Source: Actinomycetota bacterium (lineage in GTDB: Bacteria > Actinomycetota > Actinomycetes > Nanopelagicales > Nanopelagicaceae). From it: 20,117 bases of DNA. The first letter of the stretch is position 1; every line of letters begins with the position of its first letter. Below the pieces are notes generated by a model, which was not told the origin of the DNA, ran no database searches, and saw only the letters and a program-made list of their open reading frames with translations. Shown here piece after piece: positions 16,338-20,117 of this stretch. The DNA is taken from positions 1-20,117 of the forward strand of contig WLCS01000004.1 of assembly GCA_009705185.1 (NCBI GenBank), in the 5' to 3' direction. A program made the translations under genes and the position numbers.

Positions 16338-16769
16338 ATGCAATTGAGAGAAGTGATACGTCCCCCACTCTGGGTGCTCGCTTTCATCTATTTCATGTTT
16401 TTATCACTTGTCATTGCGATTTGGGCAGCTCTCGGAAATACCAGCGCACTGATTGCATTGATCGCGGCAACTGCCCTGATTTTCTTTATCGCGGTTGCTG
16501 CGCGAAGTCAGATAGTTCTCACGGATACAGAATTAATCTTAGGAAAAGCTCATATTGAGAGAAAATATTTGGGCGAAATCACCATACTGGATAGAGATGC
16601 AATGAGATTGATTCGCACTCGAGATGCCGATCCCGCAGCCTTCTTAGCAATAAAATTTTGGATATCCACCGGAGTAAAGATCGCGATCAATGACGATCGC
16701 GATCCAACACCTTATTGGTTAGTAAGTACTAGAAAAGCTGAGGAACTTAAGCGCACTCTTTGCAAATAG
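16338..16769 (+). CDS. DUF3093 family membrane protein
   Basis: 143 residues from ATG 16338. Two adjacent membrane helices (about 10-55) are followed by a small cytoplasmic domain. The family end DPTPYWLVSTRKAEEL is clear, and LILGKAHIERKYLGEI fits the middle conserved strand. The frame is open for 33 codons upstream, but those residues are not family-like, they overlap the thioesterase coding region, and the TAGCCT hexamer lies 7 nt before ATG 16338. No function is known for the family. In mycobacteria the homologue (Rv2698) also sits between dut and DUF4193. The 3' end overlaps DUF4193 by 23 bp, tail to tail. Confidence 0.82.
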   Translation: MQLREVIRPPLWVLAFIYFMFLSLVIAIWAALGNTSALIALIAATALIFFIAVAARSQIVLTDTELILGKAHIERKYLGEITILDRDAMRLIRTRDADPAAFLAIKFWISTGVKIAINDDRDPTPYWLVSTRKAEELKRTLCK

Positions 16770-17043
16770 CTTTTGCGCCTTCACCTTTTGCAAGCTGAGT
16801 GATGTGATGAATTAAGAAACATCGTGAACATGTAAATTCATCAACTTGAACTGGAACCACTCGTACGGCTAATTTCTCGCCAGAGAGATCCGCACCTGGA
16901 AGTTCAAGATTCTCTGCAGCATCTGCTTCATCAACATCTATCTGACCTGATTGCGCGTCAACTCGCTTCGCCTTGAGTTCTTCTAACGATTCCTCGTGAA
17001 GCTCCTCGTCGGTTTTTCTGGGTGTGTCGTAATCTGTTGCCAC
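16747..17043 (-). CDS. DUF4193 family small zinc-ribbon-like protein
   Basis: 98 residues starting at GTG 17043. Family members begin with ATDYD-PRKTD, exactly what follows this GTG, and a GAGGTGAG SD (17048-17055) sits 8 nt upstream; an upstream ATG at 17082 would add 13 unrelated residues. The middle is acidic and probably disordered. The C-terminal half has Cys72-x2-Cys75 (FTCSRC) and Cys94-x2-Cys97 (AICKEC), a likely zinc ribbon. The protein is conserved in actinobacteria (Rv2699c in M. tuberculosis) with no firmly assigned role; nucleic-acid binding is a guess from the zinc ribbon. Confidence 0.87.
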   Translation of the reverse strand: MATDYDTPRKTDEELHEESLEELKAKRVDAQSGQIDVDEADAAENLELPGADLSGEKLAVRVVPVQVDEFTCSRCFLIHHITQLAKGEGAKAICKECA

Positions 17044-17154
17044 TGATCTCACCTCACTTCCATACATTCGTACTTGGGCCAAATTGCCCCGTGCCTGCGC
17101 GAATAGTGGCGCATTCCTTACTCTCTGTGCGATACAACCGCCGGCGTGTCGCCT
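17044..17154. other. Intergenic region between hflX and DUF4193
   Basis: 111 bp upstream of DUF4193 on the minus strand. It holds the DUF4193 SD (17048-17055) and a weak inverted repeat GGGC-N6-GCCC (17076-17089). No convincing -10/-35 pair or strong terminator for hflX was found; GGCG-ACA-CGCC near 17142-17152 is only a 4-bp stem without a T-run. Confidence 0.4.
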
Positions 17155-18651
17155 TTATTCCCCGTGGGAAGGGCCACTTTCTACTGCATTTTCAATTGAT
17201 TTAGCTAATCCACCGTCAACGTAGGCATGTATGGAAGTTCCAGTCTCCAGATGTTCCTCGCTCAAGATTTCTCCACGTTCATGAATTGCAGAGACTAATT
17301 CACCACGCTTATATGGAATGACAGCTCGAATTTCAACATGAGGGTGAGGAAGTGATTTTTCAATTGCGTGAATGAGGCCATCAACTCCGAAACCTGAGCG
17401 AACTGAGAATGCGTAACTATTTGGTTCCTTGCGCAATATCTCAAGTACGACATCCGGATCAGCAATATCTACTTTGTTGATCGCAATGATTTCTGGAATC
17501 TCTGATCCACCAATTTCATTGATTACTTCCCGAACTGCACGAATTTGTTCAAATGGGTCTGAATGAGAACCATCAACAACATGCACAATCAAATCGGATT
17601 CTGAGACTTCCTCAAGTGTTGATTTAAAGGCATCGATAAGTTGATGCGGCAAATGCCTGACGAAACCAACGGTATCTGAAAGTGTGTAAACCCGCCCTTC
17701 GGATGTTTCGCACTTTCGAACGGTGGGATCAAGAGTTGCAAAGAGTGCGTTCTCAACAAGGACGCCTGCCCCTGTGAGCGCATTGAGAAGTGAAGACTTT
17801 CCTGCGTTGGTATAACCAGTGATGGCGACAGATGGGATATTAAATCTCTTACGCTCTTGACGTTTTGTATCACGAGACGTCTTCATCTCTGCAATTTCTT
17901 TGCGAAGCTTTGCCATTTTATCTCTGATGCGACGACGATCAGTTTCAATCTTGGTTTCACCTGGTCCGCGACCACCAATACCTGCTCCGCCAGCAGCTCG
18001 GCCACCCACTTGCCGTGAGAGAGAATCTCCCCAACCACGTAATCGAGGTAACAGGTAAGCAATCTGAGCTAACTCAACTTGCGCCTTACCTTCTTTGCTT
18101 TTGGCATGCTGCGCGAATATATCGAGAATAAGTGCAACGCGATCAACAACCTTTACTTTCAACTTCTCTTCCAGTGTGCGCAATTGTGATGGTGATAATT
18201 CTCCGTCGCACACGACTGTATCCGCACCTGTTGCTACAACTATTTGTCTGAGTTCAATGAGTTTTCCTGAACCGATATATGTTGAAGGATCTGGTTTATC
18301 TCTGCGTTGAATCAGTCCCTCAAGAACTTCAGAGCCTGCAGTTTCGGCAAGTGCTTTTAACTCTGCCAGAGAATTCTCTGCCATCTCTGCAGTGCCTTCT
18401 GTCCAGACACCAACGAGAACTACTCGTTCAAGTTGTAGCTGACGATATTCAGCATCTGAAATATCTTGAAGTTCAGTTGAGAAACTCTTAATCCTTCGCA
18501 GAGCATTGCGATCAATGAGTTCTTGCTGGTCATTTTCTTGCCACTCTGCTTCATCTGAATCAAAATCAGATGCCGCACGAGCACTCTCGCGGAGCAAGTC
18601 TTCAAAAAGCTTGTCATACGGATCTCGTGAATCGGACATATTTTCAGTCAT
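17155..18651 (-). CDS. hflX: Ribosome-associated GTPase HflX
   Basis: 498 residues, longer than many HflX proteins because of an acidic N-terminal extension of about 70 residues. The HflX domain (about 75-265) ends in the glycine-rich GGRAAGGAGIGGRGPGE loop (207-222) and a charged coiled-coil segment. The G domain has G1 GYTNAGKSS (279-287), G3 DTVGF (326-330), G4 NKVD (382-385) and a G5-like SVRSG. HflX binds 50S subunits and splits or rescues stalled ribosomes, notably after heat or antibiotic stress. Its ATG shares one base with the dapF stop (TAATG). A second ATG four codons in is also possible. It is the last gene of miaA-dapF-hflX. Confidence 0.95.
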   Translation of the reverse strand: MTENMSDSRDPYDKLFEDLLRESARAASDFDSDEAEWQENDQQELIDRNALRRIKSFSTELQDISDAEYRQLQLERVVLVGVWTEGTAEMAENSLAELKALAETAGSEVLEGLIQRRDKPDPSTYIGSGKLIELRQIVVATGADTVVCDGELSPSQLRTLEEKLKVKVVDRVALILDIFAQHAKSKEGKAQVELAQIAYLLPRLRGWGDSLSRQVGGRAAGGAGIGGRGPGETKIETDRRRIRDKMAKLRKEIAEMKTSRDTKRQERKRFNIPSVAITGYTNAGKSSLLNALTGAGVLVENALFATLDPTVRKCETSEGRVYTLSDTVGFVRHLPHQLIDAFKSTLEEVSESDLIVHVVDGSHSDPFEQIRAVREVINEIGGSEIPEIIAINKVDIADPDVVLEILRKEPNSYAFSVRSGFGVDGLIHAIEKSLPHPHVEIRAVIPYKRGELVSAIHERGEILSEEHLETGTSIHAYVDGGLAKSIENAVESGPSHGE

Positions 18652-19457
18652 TAATGAAGGTATGAACTAATGTCGTGGTCGCCAATAAGTTCGGCAGGAC
18701 CAATGAGAGTTGCATTTGAATGTCCATCAATATCAACAATGAGACGTCCACCTGGAGGATAAATAGTCCAGCGCGCTGGCAAATTTTCACCACTCTTAAG
18801 AGTTGCCGCTAGCGCTACTGCGCACGTTCCGGTACCGCACGAACGAGTCTCTCCACTACCGCGTTCATGTACCCGCATGCGCGCTTCATGATTTGGCAAA
18901 ATTTCTACAAACTCAACATTGACGCCTTCAGGATAAGAACTCTGTGGCGTAACAGTTGGAGCATGTTCTAACGTTCCAAGCTCATTTAAATCATCCATGA
19001 ATACAACTGCGTGAGGGTTACCTACATTGATATTAAATCCATTCCAGCTTTTTCCATTGATAGTGGCTGAAACTTCTTCCATTTCATCTGTCACGTGCCC
19101 CATGTTGACGGATATATCTCCATCAAGAGGTACGCGCAGATGCTTCAAACCTGCACGTGTATCTATTGCAAAGATTCCTTCTGGTTGATGTCCATGGACG
19201 ACCAAATATTTAGCCATAACGCGAATCCCGTTGCCACACATTTCGGCAATTGAACCATCGGCATTTCGATAATCCATAAACCAGTGTGAGCCCTTTTCTA
19301 CAATTTTAATAAATCCGTCTGCACCGATTCCTGTCGCACGATTACACATAGCAGCAATTGCAGTTTCGGAAACTTTGATTGAGTCATCAGGATCAAAGAG
19401 GATGACGAAATCATTCTCGGTTCCGTGGCCATATGTGGCTATAACTGAATCGGTCAT
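18651..19457 (-). CDS. dapF: Diaminopimelate epimerase
   Basis: 268 residues. The two active-site cysteines are present: Cys74 in AEMCGNGIRV and Cys207 in GSGETRSCGTGTC. The N-terminal GHGTENDFVIL motif is typical. It converts LL- to meso-diaminopimelate by two-base proton transfer, giving the precursor of lysine and the cross-linking residue of peptidoglycan. It starts 3 nt after the miaA stop; the miaA-dapF-hflX order is a widespread actinobacterial operon. No clear SD or leaderless hexamer precedes it at 6 nt, consistent with an internal gene. Confidence 0.96.
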   Translation of the reverse strand: MTDSVIATYGHGTENDFVILFDPDDSIKVSETAIAAMCNRATGIGADGFIKIVEKGSHWFMDYRNADGSIAEMCGNGIRVMAKYLVVHGHQPEGIFAIDTRAGLKHLRVPLDGDISVNMGHVTDEMEEVSATINGKSWNGFNINVGNPHAVVFMDDLNELGTLEHAPTVTPQSSYPEGVNVEFVEILPNHEARMRVHERGSGETRSCGTGTCAVALAATLKSGENLPARWTIYPPGGRLIVDIDGHSNATLIGPAELIGDHDISSYLH

Positions 19458-19460
19458 AGG

Positions 19461-20117
19461 TTACGAGTTTATCTTCTGCATGATTGTTGCGAATCGATCT
19501 GATTGAGGTGAAATCCAGTTAATTCGTGCATCTCGTGAGAACCACGTTTCTTGACGTCGAGCATATTGTCGAGTCGCCCGCTTTGTCTCTTCCTTAGCTT
19601 CACCCTCACTCATTTTTCCTGCACGCATCGCAATCAATGACGAGTATCCGATCGCTCGTTGCGCTGTCACTCCATCGAGGATTCCATCCCGAATAAGCGA
19701 GTCAACTTCTGCGACAAAACCTTTCTCCCACATCAAATCAACTCGATCATCAATGCGAGTACGCAAGTGTTCGCGATCCATGACAAGCCCACACTGAAGA
19801 GCATCTGGATATTGCGTACTATCTTCACGAGGTAAATTTGCTGTAAATGGCTTGCCTGTAATTTCAATAACTTCTAGTGCTCTGATCACGCGTCTGGTAT
19901 TTGCTCGATCAATCGCCAGCGCCGCAGCAGGATCGAGTTGCTGTAATCGTTCGTAAAGAGATTGTGCTCCAAGCTCGAGAGCTTCTGCTTCTAATTTTTC
20001 TCGAACGGCTGGATCGGTATCTGGAAAGTTTAGGTCATCAAGTAAGGCTTTAATGTAAAGACCTGTTCCGCCTACAACAACTACATTCTTTCCCTGTGCG
20101 TGAATTTCTGAGACTAG
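19461..20117 (-). CDS. miaA: tRNA dimethylallyltransferase, 5' truncated by the window edge
   Basis: 218 C-terminal residues are visible and the frame is open to the edge, so the N-terminal P-loop lies outside; an internal GTG at 19889 is not the start. Diagnostic segments are VVVGGTGLYIKALL near the visible start, RANTRRVIRALEVIE, the MWEKGFVAEVD helix, AQRAIGYSSLI and the basic end RATRQYARRQETWFSRD, which contacts the tRNA anticodon loop. The enzyme adds a dimethylallyl group to N6 of A37 in tRNAs reading UNN codons. The isoprenoid donor derives from the MEP pathway, started by the dxs product in this same window. Confidence 0.94.
   Translation of the reverse strand, partial: LVSEIHAQGKNVVVVGGTGLYIKALLDDLNFPDTDPAVREKLEAEALELGAQSLYERLQQLDPAAALAIDRANTRRVIRALEVIEITGKPFTANLPREDSTQYPDALQCGLVMDREHLRTRIDDRVDLMWEKGFVAEVDSLIRDGILDGVTAQRAIGYSSLIAMRAGKMSEGEAKEETKRATRQYARRQETWFSRDARINWISPQSDRFATIMQKINS

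Noticed and set aside
17142..17152. Small GGCG-ACA-CGCC hairpin after hflX as a terminator
   Set aside because: The 4-bp stem with a 3-nt loop and no downstream T-run is too weak to call.
19549..19562. TCTTGACGTCGAGC inside miaA, resembling the aconitase palindrome
   Set aside because: One side diverges from the palindrome, it is inside conserved coding sequence, and it is not near a gene start; probably chance.
1..20117. Mobile elements, CRISPR arrays, prophage, toxin-antitoxin or defence genes, tRNA or rRNA genes
   Set aside because: No transposase, integrase, repeat-spacer pattern, defence-type protein or structural RNA signature was seen; practically all sequence is accounted for by conserved housekeeping genes and short gaps.

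Overview
The window reads as a conserved chromosomal housekeeping block from a streamlined actinobacterium. The evidence is a set of actinobacteria-restricted families (DUF3000, DUF3159, DUF3093, DUF4193) alongside a TRAM-domain RNA methyltransferase, paired TrkA/RCK proteins, dut, hflX, dapF and miaA. From memory this is the order of the Mycobacterium Rv2671 to Rv2727c region. Base composition looks moderate rather than GC-rich, every gap is about 120 bp or shorter, and many genes overlap. That combination suggests a small-genome freshwater actinobacterium such as the acI/Nanopelagicales group; this is an inference, not proven here. No rRNA, tRNA, insertion sequence, prophage, CRISPR array, toxin-antitoxin pair or defence island was found, and no gap exceeds 300 bp.

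Layout. Positions 1-412: 3' part of a RibD C-terminal-type reductase (+). 417-1259: EamA/DMT transporter (-). 1331-3191: DUF3000 protein and RNase D/HRDC protein, overlapping (+). 3247-4068: FTR1-type iron permease (+). 4187-7512: thiolase FadA and multifunctional FadB (+). 7451-9367: dxs (-), whose 3' end overlaps fadB by 62 bp. 9382-12039: aconitase (-). 12073-13287: TRAM RNA methyltransferase (-). 13338-14663: two TrkA/RCK proteins (+). 14672-16295: PaaI-type thioesterase, dut and DUF3159 as a tightly overlapping operon (-). 16338-16769: DUF3093 (+). 16747-17043: DUF4193 (-). 17155-20117: miaA (truncated by the window edge), dapF and hflX (-).

Roles. fadA-fadB form a beta-oxidation pair with SD-led, coupled translation. 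acn serves the TCA cycle and dxs starts the MEP isoprenoid pathway. miaA, the TRAM enzyme, hflX and the RNase D protein all act on RNA or ribosomes. dapF makes meso-diaminopimelate for lysine and peptidoglycan, dut cleans up dUTP, and the two RCK proteins sense nucleotides for potassium uptake.

The most interesting material is regulatory. A TAnnnT hexamer lies 6-8 nt upstream of the start codon of eight genes, most of them first in a transcription unit, which points to leaderless transcription. Three strong dyads sit at promoters: an 18-bp perfect palindrome before acn, a 9+9 dyad over the ftr1 -35, and a TACT-N4-AGTA dyad with 16-bp tandem repeats before fadA. I found no evidence of a novel multi-gene system.
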